Made by a program: the position numbers and the translations under genes. The notes under the pieces were generated by a model. The model did not search any database. It was not told where the DNA came from and was given only the letters and a program-made list of their open reading frames with translations. A DNA stretch of 24,728 nucleotides from Synergistaceae bacterium (GTDB taxonomy: Bacteria; Synergistota; Synergistia; Synergistales; Aminobacteriaceae), in NCBI GenBank assembly GCA_017447325.1, contig JAFSNU010000184.1:1-24728 (forward strand), written 5' to 3'. How positions within the stretch are numbered: position 1 is the first letter of the stretch; the number at the start of each line of letters is the position of its first letter. Shown one piece after another: positions 6,060 to 13,204 of the stretch.

Positions 6060-8000
6060 ATGTTAAGCAAAAATTTTTTAAAATTTCTTGGATACTTTCT
6101 CGTATTAAATATTCTTATATTAAACATGGCCGGCTGTGGCGGAGGCAGCTCGGGTTCAAATTCAAATCCTGCTACGGAAGATGAGCAGGAATACGATCAT
6201 GAAGATAATCAAGATAATCAGGATGAGACTCCGGTACAGGATCAGCCTATGGAACAGACAGAATATATTTCACAAATTCCATCGTCATATTTAAGGCAGG
6301 CTGCAAACAGAGGACAGATCATAACTGAAAATTACAGAAGCCGTGATTATACTTTAAGCAGCTCCGGCAACAGCAGCGAGATAATTAAGACGGCGTATGT
6401 CTATCTGCCTTATAATTATGACGAGTCCAAGCAATACAATATTCTTTACTTAATGCACGGTTGGACGATGACCGCCGGAGATTTCTTTAATGACAGCAGC
6501 GTAATAAATATTCTCAATAATTTAATAGCTAACGGCAGTATAGAGCCATTAATTGTTGTGTGTGCAACTTTTGACGCCGATAATAAATCTCAGAGCTTTT
6601 CACGCTCAGTCGAGGAACTTTCGGTGTTCCATAACGATTTTAGAGACGATCTTGTGCCTTATATCGAGAGCAAGTACAGCACTTACGCCGGCAAAAACGT
6701 CAGTGCGGAAAGCCTGAGAAGTTCGAGAGAACACAGAGCCTTCGGAGGCTTCTCGCTCGGAGCGGTCACGACATGGTATCAGTTTATTTACAATCTTGAC
6801 TGCGTGAAATATTTTCTGCCGATGAGCGGAGACTGCTGGATCATTGCAACATACGGCGGACGCGATTATCCTGCTGAGACGACCCGGTATCTTGAAAAAG
6901 TTGTCTCAGACGGGAGATGGAACGAAGAGGATTTTTATATCTATCAGGGCATAGGCACAGCGGATCCTATTTGGGAGCAGACGAACAATCAGATTCAAGA
7001 GATGATAAAGACAAGCACTTTCACCGCAAGAAATTTACACTACGCGATTATTCAGGACGGCCGTCATGATTTAACAGCATGCGAGATGTATATCTATCAC
7101 GGGCTTCAAAAATTCTTCGGCTCTTCATCTCATTCGCCGTCATATCAGACAGTGAATGAGAGTACAAAAATCAAAGACGTAATTAATAATTCTTTATTCG
7201 GTGACTACGGCCGTTTAATCTTCCCTGTAAATCAAAATTATTACAGCGGTGAAACTTTAGGCAGTTTAAGCCTCACATGGTACAGCAACATAAAAGCTTC
7301 TCGGACTGTCGAGATTATAAATTATATGCTCTCACAAGTTCAAAAAGGCAGCAAAATTTTTTATAAAATTTATCCGGAAGATGATCCTCGCTCAAATGAC
7401 ACCGGCTTATTTTTCTTCAAGGGCAATAAAAATGCTAAGTTTGCGGTCTGCAATGCCGGCGGCGGTTTTGTCTTTGTTGGAGCGATGCACGACAGCTTCC
7501 CTCATGCGCTTGAGTTGTCTAAAAAAGGCTACAACGCCTTCGCGTTAATTTACAGGCCGGGTGCTGAGACAGCGTGCGAAGATTTAGCACGCGCGATAGC
7601 TTTTATTCATGACAATGCAAAAGAACTTGAAGTTGACGTTAAAAATTACTCGTTATGGGGCGGCAGTGCCGGAGCGAGAATGGCGGCATGGCTCGGGACG
7701 TACGGGACTGAAGCCTTCGGGGAGAAAAATTATCCTAGACCTGCGGCAGTAATAATGCAATATACTGGACTGTCTGAAGTGACGGGCAACGAACCGCCGA
7801 CTTATAACTGCGTCGGCACTAACGACGGCATAGCGTCTTATCTTACAATGCAAAATCGAATTAACAGGATCAAGGCCAACGGGACTGACGCCGAGATAGA
7901 AATCTTTAACGGCTTATCGCACGGCTTCGGACTTGGCGAGGGTACTGTCGCAGAGGGCTGGCTCGACAGGGCTGTGAAATTTTGGGAACGGCAGAATTAA
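6060..8000 (+). CDS. Lipoprotein with two alpha/beta-hydrolase domains
   Basis: A 646-residue lipoprotein. A lipobox (NMAGC, lipidated Cys26) is followed by Gly/Ser and then a Glu/Asp/Gln-rich linker to about residue 66. Domain 1 (about 85-355) resembles the esterase D/feruloyl-esterase-like family: LMHGW, nucleophile Ser232 in GGFSLGA, and DGRHD with His336. Domain 2 (about 375-646) resembles BD-FAE or acetyl-xylan-esterase-like hydrolases: NAGGGF, Ser536 in WGGSAGA, and His621 in LSHGFG. Both nucleophiles and histidines are present, so both halves look active. A surface or periplasm-anchored double esterase could remove acetyl and feruloyl groups from plant polysaccharide. It is the last gene of the accessory run, followed by a terminator. 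The fusion is the notable feature; specificity is inferred. Confidence 0.85.
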   Translation: MLSKNFLKFLGYFLVLNILILNMAGCGGGSSGSNSNPATEDEQEYDHEDNQDNQDETPVQDQPMEQTEYISQIPSSYLRQAANRGQIITENYRSRDYTLSSSGNSSEIIKTAYVYLPYNYDESKQYNILYLMHGWTMTAGDFFNDSSVINILNNLIANGSIEPLIVVCATFDADNKSQSFSRSVEELSVFHNDFRDDLVPYIESKYSTYAGKNVSAESLRSSREHRAFGGFSLGAVTTWYQFIYNLDCVKYFLPMSGDCWIIATYGGRDYPAETTRYLEKVVSDGRWNEEDFYIYQGIGTADPIWEQTNNQIQEMIKTSTFTARNLHYAIIQDGRHDLTACEMYIYHGLQKFFGSSSHSPSYQTVNESTKIKDVINNSLFGDYGRLIFPVNQNYYSGETLGSLSLTWYSNIKASRTVEIINYMLSQVQKGSKIFYKIYPEDDPRSNDTGLFFFKGNKNAKFAVCNAGGGFVFVGAMHDSFPHALELSKKGYNAFALIYRPGAETACEDLARAIAFIHDNAKELEVDVKNYSLWGGSAGARMAAWLGTYGTEAFGEKNYPRPAAVIMQYTGLSEVTGNEPPTYNCVGTNDGIASYLTMQNRINRIKANGTDAEIEIFNGLSHGFGLGEGTVAEGWLDRAVKFWERQN

Positions 8001-8035
8001 GCAGCTATAGCATAATTTTTGTTATATAATTAGAT

Positions 8036-8071
8036 TAAACAGCTCTCTGACAATTCAAAGAGCTGTTTTTT
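8036..8071 (+). terminator. Terminator of the double-esterase gene
   Basis: A 9-bp stem, AACAGCTCT (8038-8046) with AGAGCTGTT (8059-8067), has a 12-base loop and ends in a run of six T. It is a clear rho-independent terminator for the + strand. Confidence 0.85.
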
Positions 8072-8297
8072 ACAACTACTTTACCAACTACAAAAATATT
8101 AAAATTATTCAGTATTCACAAACATTTATAAAATAATTTTTCAAAAAAGTTTAGCTGTTTTTTTATAGCATTTCCTTAAAATACGAATAATATATTATAA
8201 TAAAACATTATGAGAGCATATATTAATGATTATATCATCAGTTGTCTAATAATACATTGTCTCAAATTTATATTCAGTTTATAAAGAAATATTAAAG
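8072..8297. other. Non-coding AT-rich spacer
   Basis: Between the + strand terminator and the minus-strand terminator there are 226 very AT-rich bases. I see no ORF with a ribosome binding site, no RNA gene and no repeat. AGCTGTTTTT from the upstream terminator recurs near 8154 (AGCTGTTTTTTT), perhaps a relic. It seems to be an insulating spacer between convergent transcription units. Confidence 0.5.
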
Positions 8298-8355
8298 AAA
8301 AATTACAAACTCTCAAGTTTTAGCTTTAGTTTTAACTTGAGAGTTTGTAATTTTT
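8298..8355 (-). terminator. Terminator of the minus-strand merR operon
   Basis: A 22-bp perfect stem pairs 8298-8319 with 8334-8355 around a 14-base loop. The 5' side is an A-rich run (AAAGAAAAA) that is a U-tract on the minus strand, and a T-run on the other side makes it potentially bidirectional. The stop codon of the MerR gene lies at its edge. Confidence 0.85.
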
Positions 8356-8762
8356 TAATTTTGACACGAACACGGGATTAAATTGCTGAAATATTCACGC
8401 TTGCCGGACAGCACTTCGTCATAAAATTCCTGTTTTTTATTAATATATTCGACTGATGCCGTCAATGCCGCTATATTCTCCTCAAGTTGAGCCTTTTTTA
8501 TATTTAAAATTTCCTTTCGCTGCTGAATTGTAGCGGCACCGTCAAGGCATAATTTAGTATATTCTTTCATCTCCTGAATGCTCATTCCGCAGTTTTTCAG
8601 GCATGAAAGGCTTTTAATCCATTCTATATCATGCTCATCAAAAATCCGTCTGTTCAGCCTGTCACGCTTGACGTTTGGAACTAAGCCCTCGTTGCAGTAA
8701 AATTTTAAGCCTTGATAAGTCATGCCGGTTTTTTCACACGCCTGCATCATCGTATAAATCAT
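8355..8762 (-). CDS. MerR-family transcriptional regulator
   Basis: A 135-residue regulator. Residues 1-70 form the winged helix-turn-helix (MMQACEKTGMTYQGLKFYCN, then RRIFDEHDIEWIKSL), followed by a dimerising coiled coil at about 75-115 (KEILNIKKAQLEENIAAL). The C-terminal tail is short and ends PCSCQN; its two cysteines (CSC) could bind a thiol-reactive ligand or metal, but the usual metal-site geometry of MerR/CueR is absent. It is the last gene of a three-gene operon, 5 bases after ogt, so it may regulate its own operon with an EamA transporter and Ogt. No typical 19-bp-spaced MerR operator was found in the promoter. Its terminator follows directly. Confidence 0.85.
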   Translation of the reverse strand: MIYTMMQACEKTGMTYQGLKFYCNEGLVPNVKRDRLNRRIFDEHDIEWIKSLSCLKNCGMSIQEMKEYTKLCLDGAATIQQRKEILNIKKAQLEENIAALTASVEYINKKQEFYDEVLSGKREYFSNLIPCSCQN

Positions 8763-8767
8763 AAAAA

Positions 8768-9268
8768 TTACACCTCTTTTAATTTTTTAAAATTAAAAAT
8801 TTTTTCAAGCATTAGCAGCTTTTCTTTTATGTTAATGCCGCCGGCATAGCCCGTTAAATTGCCGTTTGAGCCTATGACACGGTGACACGGAATAATAATT
8901 GCAATTTTATTGCGTCCAACAGCACCGCCGACAGCCTGTGCTGACATGTGTTTTACTCCAGTTAAAGCAGCAAATTCACTCGCGATATTACCATAAGTCG
9001 TTGTCTGGCCATACGGAATTTTTAGCAGCAAATTCCAGACTTTAACCTGAAAATCTGTACCCGTCATACGAAATAGCGGCGTAAAGTCCGGTTTTTTCCC
9101 GGAAAAATACGTGTCAAGCCACAAAATCGTACTCTCAAAAACTGAATTTAAATTTTGATTTTGATCATAATCTTCGGGATTAAATTTAAAGCTCAGCCCC
9201 GTTAAAAATTCTCCGTCTGAACTAAGTAAAATATCTCCGACCGGAGATTTATATTTATGTGTGTACAT
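8768..9268 (-). CDS. ogt: Methylated-DNA--protein-cysteine S-methyltransferase
   Basis: A 166-residue suicide DNA-repair enzyme that removes O6-methylguanine and O4-methylthymine adducts by transferring the alkyl group to its own cysteine. The active-site motif IIPCHRVI has acceptor Cys128. Upstream are the DNA-binding helix-turn-helix region (FQVKVWNLLLKIPYGQTTTY) and VGGAVGRNK, all in the expected order, and length is right for the Ogt class without an Ada N-terminal domain. It lies 2 bases after the transporter and 5 bases before merR. The family is certain. Linkage to a transporter and MerR suggests a role in coping with an exported or imported reactive compound, which is inference. Confidence 0.95.
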   Translation of the reverse strand: MYTHKYKSPVGDILLSSDGEFLTGLSFKFNPEDYDQNQNLNSVFESTILWLDTYFSGKKPDFTPLFRMTGTDFQVKVWNLLLKIPYGQTTTYGNIASEFAALTGVKHMSAQAVGGAVGRNKIAIIIPCHRVIGSNGNLTGYAGGINIKEKLLMLEKIFNFKKLKEV

Positions 9269-9270
9269 TT

Positions 9271-10290
9271 TTATAAATAACTCTCCATTTCTTTAAGCGT
9301 GTGTTTGTGCTTATGCTGATTAATATTAAAATAGTGATTATGTTTATGAGCATGGCTTATCACGTGAGTATGCAGAACGCCGCCGTGGACGTGGAAAAAA
9401 ACGTGGCTGTGTTCATGCGAATGGCTCTGCCTCATCGTGTCGCAAATCACTAATACCGTGCCTGTCAGCATAATTAAAAATGCAGCTATGTAATTTGCGG
9501 AGACAGCTTCGTTTAATATTAAAAACGACAAGACTGCGCTTATAAACGGTGCTGCAGCATAATACGCGCTTGTCTTCGCCGCTCCGATATATTCCTGAGC
9601 CCGTATATATGTGAATATGCTAAGTCCGTAAGCTACAAATCCAAGCAGCAGAGCCGGAAAAATGTATATTAAATCCGGCACTCTCTCACGAATTAAAAAC
9701 GCCGTAACCAATGAGCATAACCCTGAAAAAATGCCCTTTACAGTGACTATCTGGTACGTGTTTTTATCGGATATATTTCTCGTGCAGTTATTTTCAAGCC
9801 CCCAGCATAAAGTCGCTGCGGCCACAAGCAAAGAGCCTCTCGAGAAGAGCCATATTTCACCTCCGTCATACGAGATAATTAAGCCTGATAAAGTTATAAG
9901 CCCTATCGCAAGCCACAGCAGCACTGAAATTTTTTCGTGAAAGAGCATCATTGCGAACAGTGCCGTTGCGGCTATCTCAAAATTCCCAATTAATGCAGCC
10001 CCTGACGACGTGCCTGATTTTACGCCTGCCATTAAAAATATCGGCGCCATGCTGTCAAGTAAAATCATGCCGATTACGTACGGCAGATCACTTTTTGCAA
10101 GTTTTTTATGCCCGTCGTCACGATTTAGCATGTAAATAATTCCAACCCCGAGACCGGCTCCGAAATATAAAAATGCGGCCATGAAGACAGGCTCGACGTT
10201 ACCAAGTAAAAGTTTTGACAACGGAATATTAAGAGCGTAAAATAGAGCCGCCGCCATGGCGTATATTACAGCCTTTAAATTATTTTTCAT
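9271..10290 (-). CDS. EamA-family transporter with a histidine-rich tail
   Basis: A 339-residue inner-membrane DMT-superfamily transporter. Two EamA repeats (about 7-140 and 150-282) give ten predicted membrane segments, with NFEIAATALFAMMLFHEKI marking the first and AAPFISAVLSFLILNEA the second. Residues 290-330 form a hydrophilic tail carrying 15 histidines, mostly as H-x-H, a likely metal-binding or buffering segment. Substrate class for EamA proteins ranges over amino acids and metabolites, and metal cannot be inferred from the tail alone. GAGGA lies 8 bases before the ATG. The operon promoter lies about 140 bases upstream. It is first in a tight operon with ogt and merR. Confidence 0.85.
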   Translation of the reverse strand: MKNNLKAVIYAMAAALFYALNIPLSKLLLGNVEPVFMAAFLYFGAGLGVGIIYMLNRDDGHKKLAKSDLPYVIGMILLDSMAPIFLMAGVKSGTSSGAALIGNFEIAATALFAMMLFHEKISVLLWLAIGLITLSGLIISYDGGEIWLFSRGSLLVAAATLCWGLENNCTRNISDKNTYQIVTVKGIFSGLCSLVTAFLIRERVPDLIYIFPALLLGFVAYGLSIFTYIRAQEYIGAAKTSAYYAAAPFISAVLSFLILNEAVSANYIAAFLIMLTGTVLVICDTMRQSHSHEHSHVFFHVHGGVLHTHVISHAHKHNHYFNINQHKHKHTLKEMESYL

Positions 10291-10348
10291 GACAAATTCC
10301 TCAAATTTAATATTTTAATTTTAATATTTAATTTAATAAATTTTTTTA

Positions 10349-10385
10349 ATTAGATCTATTCGCTAACTTATCGAATAGGTCTAAT
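10349..10385. repeat. 37-base near-palindrome in the rlmN/EamA divergent spacer
   Basis: Fourteen bases (10349-10362) pair with 10372-10385 around a 9-base loop, with one G-U pair in RNA. It falls in the 5' untranslated region of the minus-strand EamA transcript and upstream of rlmN on the + strand. It may be a regulator-binding operator or an RNA hairpin. A partial third copy of its left arm lies at 10462-10480 in inverted orientation. Confidence 0.7.
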
Positions 10386-10431
10386 CATCATCTTTTAATA
10401 TTGCTAATTTTTCTAGAGTTTTTATTATTTT

Positions 10432-10460
10432 ATGATAATTCTTTATCTAAAATTTTTCAA
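10432..10460 (-). promoter_or_regulatory. Sigma-70 promoter of the EamA-ogt-merR operon
   Basis: On the minus strand TTGAAA (10460-10455) and TATCAT (10437-10432) are separated by exactly 17 bases. Transcription would begin near 10425, giving a 5' leader of about 135 bases that contains the 37-base near-palindrome before the EamA start. Confidence 0.6.
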
Positions 10461-10461
10461 C

Positions 10462-10480
10462 GTTAGCGAACTGCTCTAAT
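10462..10480. repeat. Inverted third copy of the spacer repeat
   Basis: GTTAGCGAACTGCTCTAAT matches, in reverse complement, 16 of 19 bases of the left arm at 10349-10367. In a + strand RNA this arm could pair with 10349-10367 and so exclude the local hairpin 10349-10385. It abuts the -35 element of the EamA promoter. Confidence 0.55.
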
Positions 10481-10499
10481 TTAAAATTATTTAGTTTAC

Positions 10500-10535
10500 G
10501 CCCCGGATTTTAAGTTTAAAGTCCGGGGCTTTTTA
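10500..10535 (+). terminator. Strong terminator immediately upstream of rlmN
   Basis: A perfect 8-bp GC-rich stem, GCCCCGGA (10500-10507) with TCCGGGGC (10522-10529), is followed by five T. No + strand gene lies between it and the previous minus-strand operon, so it must end a non-coding transcript or act as an attenuator for rlmN. Confidence 0.85.
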
Positions 10536-10543
10536 TATTCGCG

Positions 10544-10552
10544 TGTTAAAAT
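10544..10552 (+). promoter_or_regulatory. Possible extended -10 promoter of rlmN
   Basis: TG-T-TAAAAT (10544-10552) matches the extended -10 pattern, but no -35 is seen because the terminator stem occupies that place. It would give a leader of about 30 bases. Weak evidence; rlmN may instead rely on read-through. Confidence 0.35.
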
Positions 10553-10588
10553 GATAATTAAAAATTATTAAAGGGAGTAAAAATATAA

Positions 10589-11614
10589 ATGCAAGTAATA
10601 GACGCGTTGTCGCTTGACTATAGCGAATGGAAGAAATTAATCGAGGAGATGTGCTATCCGAGATTTAGAGCGGATCAGATATGCCAGTGGATTTACTCGC
10701 ATAAAGTTTTGGATTATAACGGCATGAGCAACGTGCCTAAAGATTTACGCGCGAAGTTAAACGAAAATATTTTGATGACGCAGCCGATTTTAATTAAGAC
10801 TTTTAACTCGGGCGGGACGATAAAATATTTGTGGCAGCTATTGGACGGCGAGCGCGTCGAGTCTGTTTTATTAAATCATGGCGGACACAAAACGGCGTGC
10901 ATTTCAACGCAAGTCGGATGCCCTTTAGCTTGCGCGTTTTGTGCGACGGGTTCAATGGGCTTTAAACGAAATTTAAGTGTCGGCGAGATACTTGGCCAGT
11001 TTTTGTTAATGGAGAAAATGCAAGATGATAAAGCTATAAATAATATTGTCTTCATGGGAATGGGCGAGCCTTTATTAAATGAAGATAATTTATTTAAAGC
11101 AATAAGAATTTTAAATCACGAGAAAATGCGCAATTTAGGCGCGAGGCATATAACTATTTCGACTTCAGGAATTGTCCCGGGCATTGAAGATTTAGCAGAC
11201 TTTGAAATTCCGTTGAGACTTTCTGTATCGCTGCACGCATCGAATGATGAATTGCGTTCGCGCTTAATGCCGATTAACAAAAAATATAATTTGCAGAGAC
11301 TTGTTGACGCTTTAAAATTTTATAAGGACAGGACCGGCGAGCGTATTACTATTGAATATATTTTAATCGCGAATATAAACGACGAGCCTAAATATGCTTA
11401 TGAAATGGCGGCGTTGTTAAACGGCCTTGAGCCTTATATAAATTTAATTCCGTATAACCCGGTAAAAAATAATAAAAAATTTAAGAGATCAAGCGACGGA
11501 GCAATTAAAAAATTCTGTGCGGCGTTAAGCGAGCTTAAAATCGAATTTGAAGTCAGACGCGAGCGCGGCAGCGACATAGCGGCGGCTTGCGGTCAGCTTG
11601 CTGCGGATTATTAA
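10589..11614 (+). CDS. rlmN: Dual-specificity rRNA/tRNA adenine-C2 methyltransferase RlmN
   Basis: A 341-residue radical-SAM enzyme that methylates C2 of A2503 in 23S rRNA and A37 in some tRNAs. The iron-sulfur cysteines are C111, C115 and C118 (CPLACAFC), followed by GMGEPLLN (157-164) for SAM binding. The C-terminal RRERGSDIAAACGQLA holds the second catalytic Cys334, absent or different in other radical-SAM methylases. Length is normal. AAGGGAG lies about 13 bases before the ATG. It follows an isolated terminator and a repeat-rich spacer, so its expression may be subject to attenuation. Just downstream is a degenerate repeat of its own 3' end (11627-11684). Confidence 0.97.
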   Translation: MQVIDALSLDYSEWKKLIEEMCYPRFRADQICQWIYSHKVLDYNGMSNVPKDLRAKLNENILMTQPILIKTFNSGGTIKYLWQLLDGERVESVLLNHGGHKTACISTQVGCPLACAFCATGSMGFKRNLSVGEILGQFLLMEKMQDDKAINNIVFMGMGEPLLNEDNLFKAIRILNHEKMRNLGARHITISTSGIVPGIEDLADFEIPLRLSVSLHASNDELRSRLMPINKKYNLQRLVDALKFYKDRTGERITIEYILIANINDEPKYAYEMAALLNGLEPYINLIPYNPVKNNKKFKRSSDGAIKKFCAALSELKIEFEVRRERGSDIAAACGQLAADY

Positions 11615-11626
11615 ATAAATCTTAAA

Positions 11627-11684
11627 ATTTAAAAAATTTGCGCGGCGTTGAGCGAGCTTAAATTTGCAGCAAATTATTAAATAA
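11627..11684 (+). repeat. Degenerate duplication of the rlmN 3' end
   Basis: Bases 11631-11662 match 11507-11539 at about 29 of 33 positions, and 11664-11684 match 11598-11618 (which spans the rlmN stop) at 18 of 21. The copy lacks roughly 60 bases between the two blocks. It is therefore a collapsed tandem duplication of the rlmN tail and no longer coding. Confidence 0.6.
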
Positions 11685-11689
11685 TAATA

Positions 11690-11719
11690 TTGTGTTCAGG
11701 CTGTTTTATAATTTATAAT
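11690..11719 (+). promoter_or_regulatory. Promoter of the WYL regulator
   Basis: TTGTGT (11690-11695) and a perfect TATAAT (11714-11719) are separated by 18 bases. Transcription would start about 11726, some 36 bases before the ATG at 11762. The -35 overlaps the tail of the rlmN-derived repeat. Confidence 0.6.
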
Positions 11720-11761
11720 ATAATAAATAAAAATTTAAATTAAATTATAAAGGTGTTGTCA

Positions 11762-12649
11762 ATGGCAAGAGATATGTCGTCAGTGCGCCATGAAAGGTTA
11801 TCGCGTGTAATGGCGTTATTGCAGTCTAAAACTAAAGCTACGCATGAAGAAATTTTTGAAGCCGGAGAGTATCCTAGCGATAGAACTTTCCAGAATGATC
11901 TGCGTTATTTGCGCGATGAAAAAGGCATAGAAATTTTGTATGACCGCGCGAATAAATTATATATTTTAGCGCGGGCCGGCTCGCTGAGAATAAATAATTT
12001 GGAGATCACGAACGAAGAGGCCGAGGGACTTATCGCGGGCTTAAAGCTTGTCTCGCATTTCATGCCGCATTTAAAGAGCGCGTCAGATTCTTTATTTGAT
12101 AAGCTTGTCGGGTGCATTCCAAATGATGCAATATCGCGCGGATATAATATTGCAAACGCAGTCGCGTCTAATATTAAATGCGAAGAGATCGACGCAATTT
12201 TATTAAAGAATTTGCTCGAGGCGAAAAATAATAAAAAGGCCGTGCATGTTGTATATAATAACGACACAGATCAAATTGTTTCGCCGTATGATATTTATTT
12301 TAAGAGCGGCACGTGGCATTTAGTCGGCTATAATCACGCGAGAAAATCTTTATCTATTTTTAATATCAGCAAAGTAACGGGCGTTTCAGGAGCGCGCGAG
12401 GCTTACATCACGCCCGAGAAAGCGGGGCTGAGCAGCAGCGTCTTAAATAATGCGTTAAAAACTGCGCGTGAGAGCGGCGAGAAGAAATTAATTCGAGTTA
12501 AAGCCGAGGCCGGAGACTTTGCAGAATATTTAAAGCAAAGTTCGAAAGGCAAGGCAGGCCGCAAGATTGAGAACGAGCCGGACGGAAGCGTAATTTTGAC
12601 GGCTGAGGTCTCAAGCATTGAAGAATTAATGAAAGAAGTTTTAGCGTAA
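11762..12649 (+). CDS. WYL-domain transcriptional regulator
   Basis: A 295-residue cytoplasmic regulator. The start at ATG 11762 is preferred over an in-frame GTG at 11753 because AAAGG (11749-11753) gives an 8-base spacing to it. Residues about 5-60 form a winged helix-turn-helix (THEEIFEAGEYPSDRTFQNDLRYLRDEKGIEI), and about 150-205 a WYL domain (VVYNNDTDQIVSPYDIYFKS then WHLVGYNHARKSLSIFNISK). WYL domains sense nucleic acids or small ligands and often control stress, phage-defence or DNA-damage genes. No defence gene lies alongside; its neighbours are rlmN and ffs, so the target is unknown. It is transcribed alone from its own promoter. Confidence 0.9.
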   Translation: MARDMSSVRHERLSRVMALLQSKTKATHEEIFEAGEYPSDRTFQNDLRYLRDEKGIEILYDRANKLYILARAGSLRINNLEITNEEAEGLIAGLKLVSHFMPHLKSASDSLFDKLVGCIPNDAISRGYNIANAVASNIKCEEIDAILLKNLLEAKNNKKAVHVVYNNDTDQIVSPYDIYFKSGTWHLVGYNHARKSLSIFNISKVTGVSGAREAYITPEKAGLSSSVLNNALKTARESGEKKLIRVKAEAGDFAEYLKQSSKGKAGRKIENEPDGSVILTAEVSSIEELMKEVLA

Positions 12650-12668
12650 TTAATTAAATAAAATTTAT

Positions 12669-12697
12669 TTGCAAAAATTTTATTAGTCTTGTATACT
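12669..12697 (+). promoter_or_regulatory. Promoter of the SRP RNA gene
   Basis: TTGCAA (12669-12674) and TATACT (12692-12697) are separated by exactly 17 bases. The expected start, about 12704, coincides with the first base of the RNA's terminal stem. Confidence 0.75.
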
Positions 12698-12703
12698 AAA
12701 CGG

Positions 12704-12834
12704 GCAGACTTTGCGGATTAAATTTAGTCCTGTGCGGCGGATGCTCTTGAACCGCGTCAGGTTCGGAAGAAAGCAGCGCTAAGGGAGATTATCCGGGTGC
12801 CACGGGGTCGCTGGGTTTAAGACGCAGGTCTGCA
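12704..12834 (+). ncRNA. ffs: Signal recognition particle RNA (4.5S-like)
   Basis: About 130 bases carrying the universal SRP apical domain: CAGGTTCGGAAGAAAGCAGC, with the GGAA tetraloop and internal loop that bind Ffh. Flanking bases (TGCTCTTGAACCGCG and GGGTGCCACGGGG) fit the bacterial consensus. The closing stem pairs GCAGAC (12704-12709) with GTCTGC (12828-12833). The RNA, with Ffh and FtsY, targets nascent membrane proteins to the translocon. It has a good promoter and no obvious terminator, so it could be co-transcribed with rpmB. Confidence 0.95.
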
Positions 12835-12903
12835 AGATTTATTAATTAAGAATTAAAAATTAAATTTAAAATAAAAGCATTAAAGAAAGAGGGAATTTTT
12901 ATT

Positions 12904-13116
12904 ATGGCAAAGGTCTGTCAGTGCTGCGGACGCGGTCCGGTGACCGGCAACGCAGTCAGCCATTCGAACCGTCATACGCGCCGCCGTTGGCTCATCAATC
13001 TTCAGACAGTGCGCATTGACGCAGGAGACGGAACGACTTTTAAGGTGAGAGTCTGCACGAAGTGCCTCAAGTCGGGTTTTGTGAAGAGAGCCGCCTCTGT
13101 TTCGAAAAGCGCATAG
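12904..13116 (+). CDS. rpmB: 50S ribosomal protein L28
   Basis: A 70-residue L28. The pattern [20 protein letters not shown], then [16 protein letters not shown] and [14 protein letters not shown], is diagnostic, with CxxC pairs (C8/C11 and the later CTKC) forming a zinc ribbon, so this is the zinc-dependent C+ paralogue type. It binds 23S rRNA at the E-site side of the large subunit. GAGGGAA precedes the ATG. It lies 69 bases after the SRP RNA, often a stand-alone gene, and ends at a good terminator. Confidence 0.97.
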   Translation: MAKVCQCCGRGPVTGNAVSHSNRHTRRRWLINLQTVRIDAGDGTTFKVRVCTKCLKSGFVKRAASVSKSA

Positions 13117-13145
13117 CTTGAAATTTTTATTAATTTGCTGATTGT

Positions 13146-13180
13146 ACGGAATCTTAATTATTATTAAGGTTCCGTTTTTA
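13146..13180 (+). terminator. Terminator of rpmB
   Basis: ACGGAATCTTAA (13146-13157) pairs with TTAAGGTTCCGT (13164-13175), one G-U pair, 6-base loop, then five T. It is a clear rho-independent terminator. Confidence 0.85.
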
Positions 13181-13204
13181 TTAATTATAATTTTTTTATA
13201 AATT

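Noticed and set aside
9662..10139. Plus-strand ORFs within the EamA gene
   Set aside because: They are antisense to well-recognised membrane segments and lack any domain or start signals.
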